From NCBI GenBank assembly GCA_946902875.1, contig OX336345.1:5115395-5179394 (forward strand): DNA of 64,000 bases, written 5' to 3'. Shown here one piece after another: positions 1-10,695 of this stretch. The DNA comes from Nematopogon swammerdamellus (lineage: Eukaryota; Arthropoda; Insecta; Lepidoptera; Adelidae). Each line of letters begins with the position of its first letter. The stretch's first letter is position 1. The notes beneath the pieces were generated by a model. It worked only from the letters and a program-made list of their open reading frames with translations. It ran no database searches and was not told where the DNA came from. Made by a program: the position numbers and the translations under genes.

Positions 1-113
1 GATGACATTACAATATCCTGAAGGGGGAGGGGAGAGGGGGGGAGGGGGGGAGGGGGGGGGGGGGGTAAGTAGAGGCATATAGGGAGGGGGGTGAGGGAGG
101 GGCGGGAGGGGAG
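1..113. repeat. G/A-rich low-complexity tract
   Basis: The plus strand is almost entirely G with scattered A and several runs of seven or more G. No gene is visible. Such tracts can form G-quadruplexes and their exact length is often unreliable in assemblies. Confidence 0.9.
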
Positions 114-189
114 GTGGAGGTAGAGCGATGGAATCCCCCTTATCCTTATCCTTTCCTTTCTTCCTTACCTTTAATAAAATCCAACCTCT

Positions 190-230
190 GCTTTCTGTCT
201 GTCTGTATGTATGTCTGTATGTCTGTCTGT
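190..230. repeat. CTGT/ATGT tetranucleotide microsatellite
   Basis: A short run alternating CTGT and ATGT units between the G-rich tract and the hexanucleotide array. It resembles the microsatellite core of the GTCT elements, but no flanking element sequence is present. Confidence 0.7.
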
Positions 231-312
231 TTACCATCTTTGGGGTTGCCATATTTACTCCAAGTGTCGATGATGGCCAGACTCAACGGAAGGGAGGGAG
301 AGGCAGACAGAT

Positions 313-549
313 GGAGGGAGAGGGAGGGGGAGAGGGAGAGGGAGAGGGAGAGGGAGAGGGAGAGGGAGAGGGAGAGGGAGAGGGAGAGGGAGAGGGAGAG
401 GGAGAGGGAGAGGGAGAGGGAGAGGGAGAGGGAGAGGGAGAGGGAGAGGGAGAGGGAGAGGGAGAGGGAGAGGGAGAGGGAGAGGAAGAGGGAGAGGGAG
501 AGGGAGAGGGAGAGGGAGAGGGAGAGGGAGAGGGAGAGGGAGAGGGAGA
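313..549. repeat. (GGGAGA)n hexanucleotide array
   Basis: About 39 nearly uninterrupted 6-base GGGAGA units, with one GGAAGA variant near 484. All purines lie on one strand. The open frames across it translate only to Arg-Glu or Gly-Glu repeats and are not genes. The regular GGG tracts give quadruplex or triplex potential. Confidence 0.95.
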
Positions 550-635
550 AACGGAAACGGAGTGTTAAAGATTGTATGGGAATATCGGTTTTTTTAAAGG
601 AAAATCATAATTATAGCTACTAAAAACAAATAAAT

Positions 636-662
636 GGGGGGGGGGGGGGGGGGGGAGGGGGG
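636..662. repeat. poly-G run
   Basis: Twenty consecutive G, then A and more G. The length is likely to be sequencing-sensitive. The 68-bp array starts shortly after. Confidence 0.9.
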
Positions 663-689
663 ATGGGTGTGACGGTGGCCTCGCCCTTA

Positions 690-2231
690 GTTACTTACTT
701 TCTTCGTGGAGGTTTATTGTATTCCAGAATGCAGCTTAGCCTGAAGCCTCGCCGTTAGTTACTTACTTTATTTAAGAAGTTTTATCGTCGTTTATCTAAA
801 CGCCATTACTTTGATCGAGAAATCGAGAAGGTTTATCGTCTTCCAGAATACAGCTCGGCCTTCGTCCTCGCCCACAGTTACTAACTTTCATAAAGAAGGT
901 TAATCCTCTTCATTAACGCAGCTCGGCCTTCGGCCTGACCCATGGTTTATCCTCTTCCTAAACGGAGCTCGGCCTTCGGCATCGCCCTCAGTTACTTACT
1001 TTCTTCGAGAAGGTTTATAGTCTTCCTAAACGCAGCTCGGCCTTCAGCCTCGCTCTTTGTTACTTACTTTCATCGAAAAAGTTTATCCTCTTCCTGAACG
1101 CAGCTCGGCCTTCGGCCTCGCCCTTAATTACTTTCTTTCTTAGAGATGGTTTATCGTCTTCCTAAACACAGCTCGGCCTTCGGCCTCGCCCTCAGTTACT
1201 TACTTTCTTCGAGAAGGTTTATGGTCTTCCTGAACGCAGCTCGGCCTTGGGCCTCGCCCTCATTTACTTACTTTCTTCGAGAAGGTTTATCCTCTTCCTG
1301 AACGCAGCTCGGCCTTCGGCTTCGCCCATAGTTACTTACTGTCTTCGAGAATGTTTATCGTCTTCCTGAACGCAGCTCGGCCTTCGGCTTCGCCGTTTGT
1401 TACTTGCTTTCTTCGAGAAGGTTTATAGTCTTCCTGAACGTAGCTCGGCCTTCGGTCTCGCCCTCAGTTGCGTAATATCTTCGAGAATATTTATGGTCTT
1501 CCTGAATGTAGCTCGGCCTTCGGCCTCGCCCTTAATTACTTACTTTCTTAGATAAGGTTTATCGTCTTCCTGAACGCAGCTCGGCCTTCGGCCTCGCCCT
1601 TAGTTACTTACTTTCTTCGAGAAGGTTTATAGTCTTCCTGAACGAAGCTCGGCCTTCGGCCTCGCCCTTAGTTACTTACATTCTTCGAGAAGGTTTATAG
1701 TCTTCCTGAACGCAGCTCGGCCTTCGGCCTCGCCCTTAGTTACTTACTTTCTTCGAGAAGGTTTATCCTGTTCCTGAACGCAGCTCAGCCTTCGGCTTCG
1801 CCCATAGTTACTTACTGTCTTCGAGAATGTTTATCGTCTTCCTGAACGCAGCTCGGCCTTCGGTCTCGCCCTCAGTTGCGTAATTTCTTCGAGAATATTT
1901 ATGGTCTTCCTGAATGTAGCTCGGCCTTCGGCCTCGCCCTTAATTACTTACTTTCTTAGATAAGGTTTATCGTCTTCCTGAACGCAGCTCGGCCTTCGGC
2001 CTCGCCCTTAGTTACTTACTTTCTTCGAGAAGGTTTATAGTCTTCCTGAACGCAGCTCGGCCTTCGGCCTCGCCCTTAGTTACTTACTTTCTTCGAGAAG
2101 GTTTATAGTCTTCCTGAACGCAGCTCGGCCTTCGGCCTCGCCCTTACTTACTTACTTTCTTCGAGAAGGTTTATAGTCTTCCTGAACGCAGCTCGGCCTT
2201 CGGCCTCGCCCTCAGTTACTTACTGTCTTCT
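690..2231 (+). repeat. 68-bp minisatellite array, about 22 units
   Basis: Tandem units of 68 bp, each containing CAGCTCGGCCTTCGGCCTCG followed by TTAGTTACTTACTTTCTTCG and a GAAGGTTTAT linker. The first units are diverged and the last six or seven nearly identical. Variant units repeat in blocks: the CCCATAGTT variant at 1325 recurs at 1801 (476 bp, seven units), while the CAGTTGCGTAA variant at 1465 recurs at 1873 (408 bp, six units). This is a higher-order block that lost one unit. No gene is present. Confidence 0.95.
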
Positions 2232-2290
2232 TTGAAATACGAATTTCACGCGAGCGGAGCCGCGGGCTCAGCTAGTCTCTTATAAAGCTT
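2232..2290 (-). repeat. edge of a dispersed LINE-type repeat next to the array
   Basis: Read on the minus strand this begins ACTAGCTGAGCCCGCGG, then CGCTCGCGTGAAATTCGTAT. The same boundary sequence starts the repeats at 10254 and 15884. The 68-bp array therefore lies inside, or grew out of, a copy of that repeat. Confidence 0.65.
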
Positions 2291-2335
2291 GAAATAAAAG
2301 TTAAATTACAAATTTAAAAAACTCCGACCAAAAAA

Positions 2336-2445
2336 AAATTACCGCTTAGTTACTTAAGGGCGTCGAGGGACCGCTAAGTAAATAAGATATAAAAACTGAA
2401 CGGTTATTGAGTTTTTTTAGGGTCGGGGTTTTTTTTTATTTATAA
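2336..2445 (-). repeat. dispersed repeat with the GGACCGCTAAGTAA motif
   Basis: Contains ACCGCTTAGTTACTTAAG and GGACCGCTAAGTAAATAA. Related sequence occurs at about 28565-28660 (opposite orientation) and 59646-59720 (same orientation). Family unknown. Probably LINE-derived, because the 28.6 kb copy runs into a LINE-like 3' UTR. Confidence 0.5.
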
Positions 2446-2927
2446 ATTAACTTTTTACACTTTCCGATAGGCTTTGTAGTTTCCGAGCTTGAGTCTCGGA
2501 GGTAGAGATCGCCACAATGACACCGATTTATTCTTGCAATTTTGTAATGTTTAATTCTAATAAGATCTCTGTTACCATCCTCGTCAGATCTAGGGCTAAA
2601 TCTTCGGGGGGTGAAATTGAGAAAATTTTATATAAAAGGAGGTTGAAATATGAATTTCCAATTGGCGAATTTTGATTGGGTAGAGTCGACATTGAACAAT
2701 TAGTTTCGAGTTTTAAATTACCGTAGTAGGTATATAATACGTACTTATGGCTCATACTTATGAGCACTGTGCACCGATCATCGAGCCACATAGCCACGGA
2801 GAAGGACCATGAGTAAAACAGTGAGTGGATCCGAAGGTCACTAGAGAAAAGAGGAAGGGTCTGACTTTTTCGACGTCAATATCGACGTCTGCGGTGTTGT
2901 GAAGACCGTCACAACATTATGCTTTCC
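2446..2927. other. no recognisable feature
   Basis: AT-rich sequence. The 89-codon minus-strand open frame at 2528-2797 has no recognisable domain and no support as a gene. Confidence 0.6.
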
Positions 2928-2928
2928 C

Positions 2929-3312
2929 TTTTTAGGGTTCCGTATCCGTTCGGAAGCCTATTACTAAGCCTACGCCCTTGACCTTCATCATAGGTAGCTG
3001 TTTCAAATTTTCTCAGAATATGTGTTATAATGGCGGATATCCTAAAAAAAATAAAACATAACGTAAATATTCAAACGAGTCCCCATACAAGATACCTGTA
3101 TTTTTTCATAGTTTTTTTTTTTACTTTTGCTTATTCGTAAAAACGGTAAATACAAGGGTCAAACTTAATGTGATTATAGTGCAAATTCAAAGTAAGACAA
3201 CTAAAAATAAAAACCAGCCAAATGTGAGTCGGGCTCGCGCAAAGAATACCGAACCGAATGAAAGTACGGAATCCTCGGTGCGCGAGTCCGACTCGCACTT
3301 GACCGTTTTTTT
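2929..3312 (+). repeat. GTCT element, microsatellite lost
   Basis: Starts TTTTTAGGGTTCCGTATCC and ends with TCCTCGGTGCGCGAGTCCGACTCGCACTTG followed by ACCGTTTTTTT (read as two adjoining motifs). The GTCT microsatellite typical of other copies is absent. The body contains ATGTGTTATAATGGCGGAT. An old, diverged copy. Confidence 0.75.
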
Positions 3313-3955
3313 CCGCTAGTTAATGATTTTCATTAATGACGTCATATGAAATTCGATTCACTATACAAAATCGCGACAGCAACAATAGGGATTTTCGCCA
3401 AGAAGGGATTTTCGCGTATTTTTTTCCTTCAACATTTTATTAGTAATATTCCTTATGTTTATTGCCATGTCTGACCTTCTACTTCTTACGATGTCCGAGT
3501 GAGGCTGTATAAATATTAATAAGTATGGCGGCGATGTTGTAAGGCTCCCGAGGAATGTTAGCGGTGTCTCTTGTCGCGGATGGTGGCATCGCAGGCGCTT
3601 CGCTGCCAATCTCGGCCCATCTAAATGGTGCTTTGTTTGGAAGTGTTTTTGGTGCGAAGCCTTAATGAAAGCGAGCAATTAAAATGAACTCCGGGCATAT
3701 TTTTAAAAGTATTTCTATTTTAATGGCCTTTGTATTTGTGTTCTTAGACTGTTTAAGGGTGAACCTTTTGTTTTGAAAAATTTCAGCATAAGCTTTAATG
3801 TTCAGAAAAAATTTTTGTAAATATTTTTTATGTCAGAAACATTTATTAAAATTATTTATTTTGTATTTATTAAAATACTTCATTTATATTCAAATATTGC
3901 TTATTGTACATACACACACACATACATTTTGGCACAAAGGGCGACCTTAATGACA
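3313..3955. other. no recognisable feature
   Basis: Mixed AT-rich sequence. A 105-codon minus-strand open frame at 3361-3678 shows no domain, signal peptide or splice context that I recognise. Confidence 0.6.
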
Positions 3956-3959
3956 TTGT

Positions 3960-4286
3960 ACCGTGTGGGGCCGGTACTTTAAAAGAATAGCCCCACTGCA
4001 TCTCTCCCCGTGTATGTCGTAAAAGGCGACTAAGGGATATGACTCCCTTCTTATATTACTAGGTGGTAGGGTTTAACCCGCCCGGGTTGGTACCACCGCA
4101 CTGAATGAAAGGTCGGTCGAAACGGCTATGTAAATAGTTTGTGTTTTCCATCCAGTTCAGTGTAGCCGGCACGACCGAAGGGAAGCACTGACGTGGCACC
4201 AAGTTCACCCGGTGTTATGGGCTGACATAACGGATGTTGTAGGTGATGTAGCCAACCGTGTCACTTTCCATAAAAAAAAAAAAAAC
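3960..4286 (+). mobile_element. SINE-B, near full length
   Basis: Runs from ACCGTGTGGGGCCGGTACTT through GTCGTAAAAGGCGACTAAGG, the shared core (GGTGGTAGGGTTTAACCCG, TTGGTACCACCGCACTGAAT) and ends CACTTTCCATAAAA plus poly-A. ACATT occurs just before the head and right after the poly-A and may be a target duplication. As a non-coding retroposon it would depend on a LINE for mobility. Confidence 0.85.
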
Positions 4287-4433
4287 ATTAGGGATTTATT
4301 CTTGCTAACCTTTGTTAGGTGAGAGATATCGTAGTGATGCTTATGTGTACGCCACATGGTAGATGTAAAAAAGTAAATACAACTAAAATAATCTATATAT
4401 ATGAACACTACATATAAAATATATACCTACTAT

Positions 4434-4660
4434 ATATATTACAAGCTGTGCCCGCGGCTCCGCCCGCTCTCATATTTCACTTCACTGCTAACCTCATAAG
4501 CCATTTAGCGTGATAGTCAGTAGCCTATAGTTGATGGGAAGAATCAAGCTATCAGTAGATTTTTTTTTATTAAAATCGTTTCAGTGGTTCTCGAGTTATA
4601 AGCGGACAGACAGACACTCAGACAGAAAGCAGACGTTGGATTTTATTATAGGTAAGGATA
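4434..4660 (+). repeat. dispersed repeat E (LINE-like 3' end), copy 1
   Basis: About 225 bp from ACAAGCTGTGCCCGCGGCTC to GGATTTTATTATAGGTAAGG, with a GACAGACAGACA stretch. A nearly identical copy lies at 59074-59305. Probably the 3' end of a non-LTR retrotransposon. No coding part is attached. Confidence 0.75.
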
Positions 4661-4770
4661 TGTTATATATAGATACATACATAATAGATAGGCAGTAGCA
4701 AAGGTGTAATAAAATCAAAAGATAATTATTTTCGTACAGATTCAATTTATACAAGGTGTCCCAGATCGAC

Positions 4771-4981
4771 GACGACGATTGGAGTAACCGTGTTCTTCAC
4801 TGGCAGCGGTCGTGGACGTGAAAATAGAGTGTGGGATGACCGCTCGTCAGATGGGACGACGACATCAAGTACGTCTGCGGTAAGCAGTGCTTCCGTACCG
4901 CTGGAGGCCGGGACGACTGGAGGAAAATTGGAGAGGCGTATGTCCAACAGTGGACGCATACACGCTGACTGACTGACTGAC
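4771..4981 (+). pseudogene. RTE-like LINE C-terminal fragment with target duplication
   Basis: In one frame the segment encodes WRKIGEAYVQQWTHTR and a stop, a C-terminus I recognise from insect endonuclease/reverse-transcriptase retrotransposons. An upstream stop and a frame break show it is dead. It ends in a (TGAC)n tail. The 14-mer TGTCCCAGATCGAC flanks it at 4757-4770 and 4982-4995, so it is a severely 5'-truncated target-primed insertion into the left end of the surrounding MITE. Confidence 0.85.
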
Positions 4982-5289
4982 TGTCCCAGATCGACCACAT
5001 AATATTACCACCACGCGATTCATTACCTGATAAGGTACAACAATTTTAATTATAATTTTTTTTACCTCACTCTAGTTTCCAAGTTTTTCAGGATGTTATA
5101 CGGTAAGGTAAATTACCTTAAGAGCACTCTTTCGTGCAAGAATGATAGCTTTTCTGCCATGTACATATTTAATGTTGCGCAATAAAACATATTTACTGAG
5201 CTGATGGTATCTACTAAATTAATGATAGTAAATTGTTATTAAAAATGTTATTTTATGGAACTCAAAGACTAAATTGTTCAATTATTAGC

Positions 5290-5625
5290 TTTCATACAAA
5301 CATACATACATATCACACGCTGTATCCCGAAATCGGTGTTAGCAGAGTAAGCGGTGTTGTGCTGCAAGTATTTTTGTAAATTAGAGCACAACACCGACAA
5401 CCATATTTAGCAATGTGTTAGGACAAGATAACTATCAAGCAGCAAGTAAGGCACGAAAACCCACCTGCTTGATGACTCGGTGGAAGGACCGTTCTAAGGT
5501 GAGAGGTGGCTATCATGTCGCCCTTTAGCACGGCACTTTGTCCTTATCCCTTAGTGGCCTTTTACGACATACTCGGGAAGAGATGCAGTGGATTCTTTTT
5601 AAGTATCGGCCCCACACAGTTGTTA
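5290..5625 (-). mobile_element. SINE-C
   Basis: Minus-strand copy. The (TATG)n tail and CAGCGTGTGATATG end lie at the left, and the degenerate head (CTGTGTGGGGCCGATACTT, CTAAGGGATAAGGACAAAG) at the right. The body includes TTACTTGCTGCTTGATAG and GTGTTGTGCTCTAATTTAC. It sits inside the 4750-5828 MITE. Confidence 0.8.
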
Positions 5626-5828
5626 GCACATTTTAGCTTTCGAAACACATTAAACTCCATTGCATGACATAGCGCTCTCGTCACCCCTCAAATGTAAATA
5701 AAAATCCTCTAAAACATACTAAACTATAAAGCCGAACAAAAAAAATATATAATAAAAAATATTTGTAGCTCACGAGCTGAGTAATTGTGTCGTGTTATTA
5801 TTATGCGGTTGGTCTGGGACATCCTGTA

Positions 5829-6446
5829 TAACTTTTTTTTGATGCTAAGACGTCTTCCTAAAAATAAAGTCAATAATGATTATCGGCAATACTCTAGCTC
5901 CGAACCTCTCAAAGGCCTTTAGTACGCAATCGTAGGCTTCGGGTTATTTATACAGTGCTGCAAACTCGAAATGTAATTTGCCCAAAATTGCAAAAAAAAG
6001 GGGAAAAAATATTTTCACTGAAAAATCTCAACCCACCGGGTCCACCCTCCGGTCCATTACTTCTTATTACCTTAATGAATAAGTAAACAAAATTAGGGGG
6101 CCCGATATCGACATAAATAACCAGGGTGGCTGAATTTAAGATGAATTTTGGGGAGCCACCTTCGAAACCTCGACGGTAAAAAGGTCGATGCTATTTTTAA
6201 TTAAACTATTGTGTTCTGTTATAATATTATGAGTTTGACAAAATAGCTATTGCATTATTTATAATACATTGATAAAATATTGCCCTAATCATGAATATAA
6301 TTTTTTTTTTGTTTAAGGCAAAGATATATTTTTTTGTATATTAAAGCAATCATGAAATATTTGAAAATTAATTTTGATTGACTGGGGGTTGGTTTAATCC
6401 ACATTATATTTCCGAGTTAATCCTTACTAGCATGGACCCTCCAAAA
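5829..6446. other. no recognisable feature
   Basis: AT-rich with several poly-T stretches. I see no gene or known repeat. Confidence 0.6.
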
Positions 6447-6850
6447 ATTTTTTTTTTGGTTCTGTACCGTACGGGGACCGTATTATTATTGAATCGTAAT
6501 AGGTAGCCGATTTAAATTTTCACAAAAAATGTGTTATTATTGCGGATATTCTAAATAATAATTAAAAAAAGGAAAAAGTAAAATATTTAGAGGGATACAA
6601 GAAACGTGTTTTTTTTTCAAAGTTTGTTTGTTTTTGCTCTATTGTAAAAACGGTAATACATACAAGCGTCAAACTTAGTGTGATTATAGCGAAAACTCTA
6701 GAAAAAAAACAACCAATAATAAAACCGGCCAATTACGTGGAGGGACGGAGCGACAGAGACGCAAACGACGACAGAACGCGCTATTCGATACTCTGTGAAC
6801 GGAACCTTTCGGTTCGCGAGGACGACTCGCACTTGGCCGGTATTTTGGAT
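6447..6850 (+). repeat. GTCT element, diverged, no microsatellite
   Basis: Begins TTTTGGTTCTGTACCGTAC and ends GACGACTCGCACTTGGCCGG. The GTCT run has been replaced by ATTATTATTG. The body keeps GAATCGTAATAGGTAGCCGA and TTGCGGATATTCTAAATAA. An old copy. Confidence 0.7.
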
Positions 6851-7408
6851 TTACTATGAACCTCTCCGATTCAGAAATAATGATGACATTTTGAAATGAA
6901 GCCAAACCATCGACGTATCATAGGTAAACCCTCTCTCGAAACAAGCAGCGACTCAGGTCCGGCATACAGAGTGCCCACTGAAGGAATGTTAATTTAATAG
7001 GGCATTTCGTCTGCTGGCTTTTATCGGTTATTCGTGTAAGTGCGCCGCATTAGATGCCACGGAAGCCGGACTGGCGAAATAAAATTTCATAAAAGCCAAT
7101 AACGATCGCAGTCAGGTTTATCCGGAGTCGGGGCCGGATTCCGGATTCCGGATGCCTGGTGTGGAATGCTATTCTTGGAATGGTATCGCTGGTGTTGTTT
7201 AATACACAGTTTCGGCGAGTGGCGAGATTTTCGTTATTATCTTGTGTCGAGTGATAATTTATCATAATTTTAACGCCTTTCGTAACCGTAGAAGATCAGT
7301 TGACGCTACCAATGTGATGTGAGTAGTTTTTGAGGGAACTATTTTGAATAATTAAAATATTATATATTTTGTTCGTTAAGTCATTTAGCTCTTGCTATTT
7401 CGAGTTAG
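6851..7408. other. no recognisable feature
   Basis: Mixed composition. The short minus-strand open frames at 6684-6905 and 7050-7265 have no recognisable domains. Confidence 0.55.
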
Positions 7409-7409
7409 T

Positions 7410-7815
7410 TTAAGCGGCAGGTGGTCTGGGCGTCGACTTCTCTTGCGACAGGTCCGGGTTTCGAATCCGGTCGGCATGTACCATTGAGTTTTTGTTTGAC
7501 AAAAAAAAAATACGGGCAATACCTACACCTGCTGCTTCACCTTTGGGAACCGGTGTAAAACTGTAGGTCCCTTAGCTTACCCCTTACTGGGTGGTAGATA
7601 GGCTCAAATTGTAGCCGACTGGATTGATACCACCGTACTGGATGTAAGATGGCCGCATAGCAGCCTCGGCTGTGTTCTCTTCTAGTCCAGTATAGCCAGC
7701 AATCCAAAGGGAAGTCTCCGGTATGGCACCTACCTTTTCGAAGGTGATATTGACTGGTCGGAGCATGTGCTTTGGCCCTCTGGCTTAGCCACCCATACCG
7801 GATTACATAAAAAAA
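7410..7815 (+). mobile_element. SINE-D, full length with tRNA-like head
   Basis: The head holds AGGTGGTCTGGGCGTCGAC and the B-box-like GGGTTTCGAATCCGGTCGG, typical of tRNA-derived pol III promoters. A GTTTGACAAAAAAAAAATACG linker leads to the core shared with SINE-A and B (ACTGTAGGTCCCTTAGC, GATACCACCGTACTGGATG). The 3' part includes CAGTATAGCCAGCAATCC and ends GGATTACATAAAAAAAAA. It may match the HaSE2 group described in Helicoverpa, from memory. Confidence 0.75.
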
Positions 7816-7993
7816 AACCGTTTACGATATTTTATTTAGTTTTTTTTTTTTTAGTTAGTTATAAATGACAGTTAGACATAAATGTATTGACAAAACAGAT
7901 ACAATGTAATACGTGTATATCAATGTTTAGGGTTACGTTGGGAGGAGACCGACGCTGGGAGAGCCTTTATAAAATCGGTCAGGCGTTTGTCCA

Positions 7994-8050
7994 TTTTTAG
8001 GGTTCCGTATCCGGTACGGGACCCTATTACTAAGCCTACGCCGTCTGTCT

Positions 8051-8081
<31 letters not shown>

Positions 8082-8406
8082 CGAGGGTTGTATCTCTTGA
8101 ACCGTAATATTTGCCCGTTGAAATTTTCACAGAATATGTGTTATTATGGCCGATATAACAACAAATAATAAAAATAAGAAAAAGTAAAAAAAATCACGGG
8201 GGTTCCCATAGAAGAAACCAAAAAGTGTATGCGCGCGCGCCATCTACCGAATAGATTATGAAGCATTTTAACTAATCATGACATTTAACTAATAATATGA
8301 AGCATTTCATAACACGTCATCTAGATGGCGTGAGTGGCGCTAGCCATGACATGGCGATACGGAACCCTCGGTGCGCGTTTTCGACTCACACTTGACCGGT
8401 TTTTAT
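7994..8406 (+). repeat. GTCT element with microsatellite
   Basis: Begins TTTTTAGGGTTCCGTATCCG, has (GTCT/GTCC)n at 8042-8082, then CTTGAACCGTAATATTTGCC, TGTTATTATGGCCGATATAA and GCGCGCGCGCCATCTACCGA, and ends CACACTTGACCGGTTTTTA. Non-coding. Confidence 0.85.
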
Positions 8407-8770
8407 TTTCATTTTCAACATTACTATCAGTAATACTGGAAATAATATTGATCGTGTGCGCTTTCCCATCTTCAGTAGTCAAGGAGAGAATCCGACTCTA
8501 CACTCCGCAGTCGCTACCAGCAAGGACACAGCAGTAAACGGGCGTGTAATGTCCACTAGAGAGACACGGGGCGGCACCACCGCACTGGGGAGGTGTGCAG
8601 AGCACGATTACATTCGAGGATCAAGCAGGATATACTTGGGTTATGGAAGGAATATAAAAATCTTGCGAGTACGAAGAGGGTCATTTTCCAACACGATTTT
8701 GCAGAAGCTCCTCAGATGGGCCCCAGTAAAGCGTAATCCGGAAGTATATGAAAAAATGCATTTTTTCAGC
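8407..8770. other. no recognisable repeat or gene
   Basis: About 360 bp of mixed sequence between two GTCT elements. A 140-codon plus-strand open frame starting at 8456 runs into the next GTCT element and has no recognisable domain. Confidence 0.5.
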
Positions 8771-8776
8771 GTTGCA

Positions 8777-9126
8777 TTTTTTAGGGTTCCGTATCGGTCG
8801 TACGGGACCCTATTACTAAGCATACCCCGTCTGTCTGTCTGTCTGTCCGTCTGTCTGTCAGAGGGCTGTATCTCTTGAACCGTAATAGGTACCCGTTGAA
8901 ATTTTCACAGAATATCTGTTATTATGGCCGATGTAATAACAAATAATAAAAAATAAGAAAAAGTAAAAAATTCATGGGGTTTCCCATACAAGATACTAAA
9001 AAGTGTATGCGCGAAAAGAGTATGAAGCATTTTAACTAATACATAAATGGCGTGACTGGCGCTGACCACGACATGGCGATACGGAATCCTCGGTGCGCGA
9101 GTTCGACTCGAACTTGGCCGGTTTTT
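8777..9126 (+). repeat. GTCT element with microsatellite
   Basis: Starts TTTTTTAGGGTTCCGTATCG and carries (GTCT/GTCC)n at about 8829-8860. It ends GCGCGAGTTCGACTCGAACT then TGGCCGGTTTTTTC. Lies about 370 bp from another copy in the same orientation. Confidence 0.85.
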
Positions 9127-9213
9127 TCTTTGACCCTGTGGTTATATCGAAAAAATACTTTCAGAAAATGCAATGTTTGTCTATTATTGTTTGTTTCAGA
9201 ATTTTTTTGTTAA

Positions 9214-9587
9214 TTTTTTTTTTTGGAACTGACACGGTTGTCTACATCACCTACTACATCCGTGATATCATCCCATAACAGCTTGGTGAACTAAGTGCCT
9301 TGTCAGTGCTTCCCTTCGGTCGTGCCGGCTACACTGAAGTTGACGCAAAACACGAATTATTTACATAGCCGTTTCGACCGACGTTTCATTCAGTGCAGTG
9401 GTACCAACCCGTGCGGGTTAAACCCTACCAGCTAGTAAGTAAAAAGGGAAGGGACCTACAGTTTTACATGGAATCCGAACCACGTTCAGCCTCCAACGGT
9501 CGAGCGGTATCCCGTGCAAGTACTGACCGCGCTCAGGGTTGCTTAACAACAGTCGACCGACCGCACCACTGAACTAGTGAGGCTGAC
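9214..9587 (-). mobile_element. SINE-A, full length
   Basis: The poly-T and GGAACTGACACGG end at the left is the 3' tail; the head at the right reads CAGTGGTGCGGTCGGTCGAC and GTCAGTACTTGCACGGGATA on the minus strand. The first is tRNA-like, the second a decayed 5S rRNA-derived box. The core TGGTACCACTGCACTGAATG is present. Confidence 0.85.
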
Positions 9588-10253
9588 ATTTTATCTCCAA
9601 AACTCTTGAGAATATTGAATACCAGAAATCTGTACTAGAAGTACCTACAATGATTATGTTGTTTTCAAATTTAGAAGGTCTTCATAGGTTGTCTTAAACA
9701 TAATTTTCTTTTGTAACCGAAATTGTTTGCTGATAAGAGATAAATGTGGTAAAAGTGTAGAAATTGTTTACAAACTCAAAATATTCGTAATGAACAGTTC
9801 TAGATCTCGTTACCGTAGTTTGCGTTTCAGCCGAATGAATGAATTTTCGCTTTGAAAAATGACTGTAAGCCAGCGACGGGCATGTGAAACTCGCGCTCAT
9901 TCATACCCGCCGTGGATTTGGGCCGCTCGCTCGCCCGTTCGGCGTAGACAGGTTTTTAGTTAATACTCTTCGCTTCCCATTCCGACTTTTTTTTTTCATT
10001 GACTGGCCTTTGAAATAGCTTCGGTCGACCCGGCACTCGCTCGGCGAAATATTTTACGTGAGTCGCTGAGGATTTTCTAACTAAAACGTTACATGAAAAA
10101 TTAAAATGTCAAAACTTACATACTCTTCCGAAAATATATTTTACGATATATGCACTTAGAATTCCGCGAGTGAGAGATGTGAGTAATTGCTTCGATAAAT
10201 TCACTACAAAATATCAAATTATAAACTACATTTCACAATTTTAAATATGAATT
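9588..10253. other. no recognisable feature
   Basis: Mixed sequence including short CG-rich stretches near 9880-10050. No gene or repeat identified. Confidence 0.55.
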
Positions 10254-10605
10254 ACTAGTTTTTGTCCGTGGCTTCGCTCGCGTAAGAAAGTAAGTAAGCC
10301 CGCTACCGTGTCTTTATCTCGGCGCGCGGAACAATTCGGTTTGTATGAGAGCCACATCGTAGCGTAACCGGAACTGAATTTTATTTAGCCTATCCTGTGT
10401 CACGTATAGCTAAATGTGCTTGTACATAAGTCTCATCGAACTCGGATGATCGGCTTAAGAGTTATGGAGGAAGATACATACAGAAAAGATTTCTAAAAAT
10501 CGTCAATTTAGTTTTAGTTTCATACATAGAGTCTACAAACACAATATCTCATAAAAGAAAGTAACTTACTACATGACCATCCCTTGCAGATGTATTATTA
10601 GTATG
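10254..10605 (+). repeat. dispersed repeat H (LINE-like 3' end), copy 1
   Basis: Runs from ACTAGTTTTTGTCCGTGGCT through AACCGGAACTGAATTTTATT and GGATGATCGGCTTAAGAGTT to TGCAGATGTATTATTAGTAT with a (GAT)n tail. A second copy lies at 15884-16303. The opening sequence is typical of insect LINE 3' ends, but no coding region is attached. Confidence 0.75.
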
Positions 10606-10695
10606 ATGATGATGATATATATTTCTTGCGAGATTTCAATAAAGCACTCCTCATGACGAATTCATTTAGCTTTTGTCAATAATCATAGTCTAATC

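Larger units (their letters stand above)
4750..5828. mobile_element. Tc1/mariner-type MITE with nested insertions
   Basis: The left end TACAAGGTGTCCCAGATCGA continues at 4981-5010 after an insertion. It pairs as an inverted repeat with the right end, which on the minus strand reads TACAGGATGTCCCAGACCAA then CCGCATAATA. TA dinucleotides flank both ends (4748-4749, 5829-5830), the usual target of Tc1/mariner elements. Without the nested LINE piece and SINE the element would be about 500 bp. It has no transposase. Confidence 0.75.

Noticed and set aside
114..623. 169- and 146-codon open frames across the start of the window
   Set aside because: They are translations of the GGGAGA hexanucleotide array (Arg-Glu or Gly-Glu repeats) with no coding signature.
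690..2231. Regular 68-bp periodicity suggesting a CRISPR array
   Set aside because: The whole unit is repeated without unique spacers, and the genome is clearly eukaryotic.
2929..3312. GTCT element as a Helitron
   Set aside because: There is a 3' hairpin, but no CTRR terminus and no consistent A/T target site was seen.
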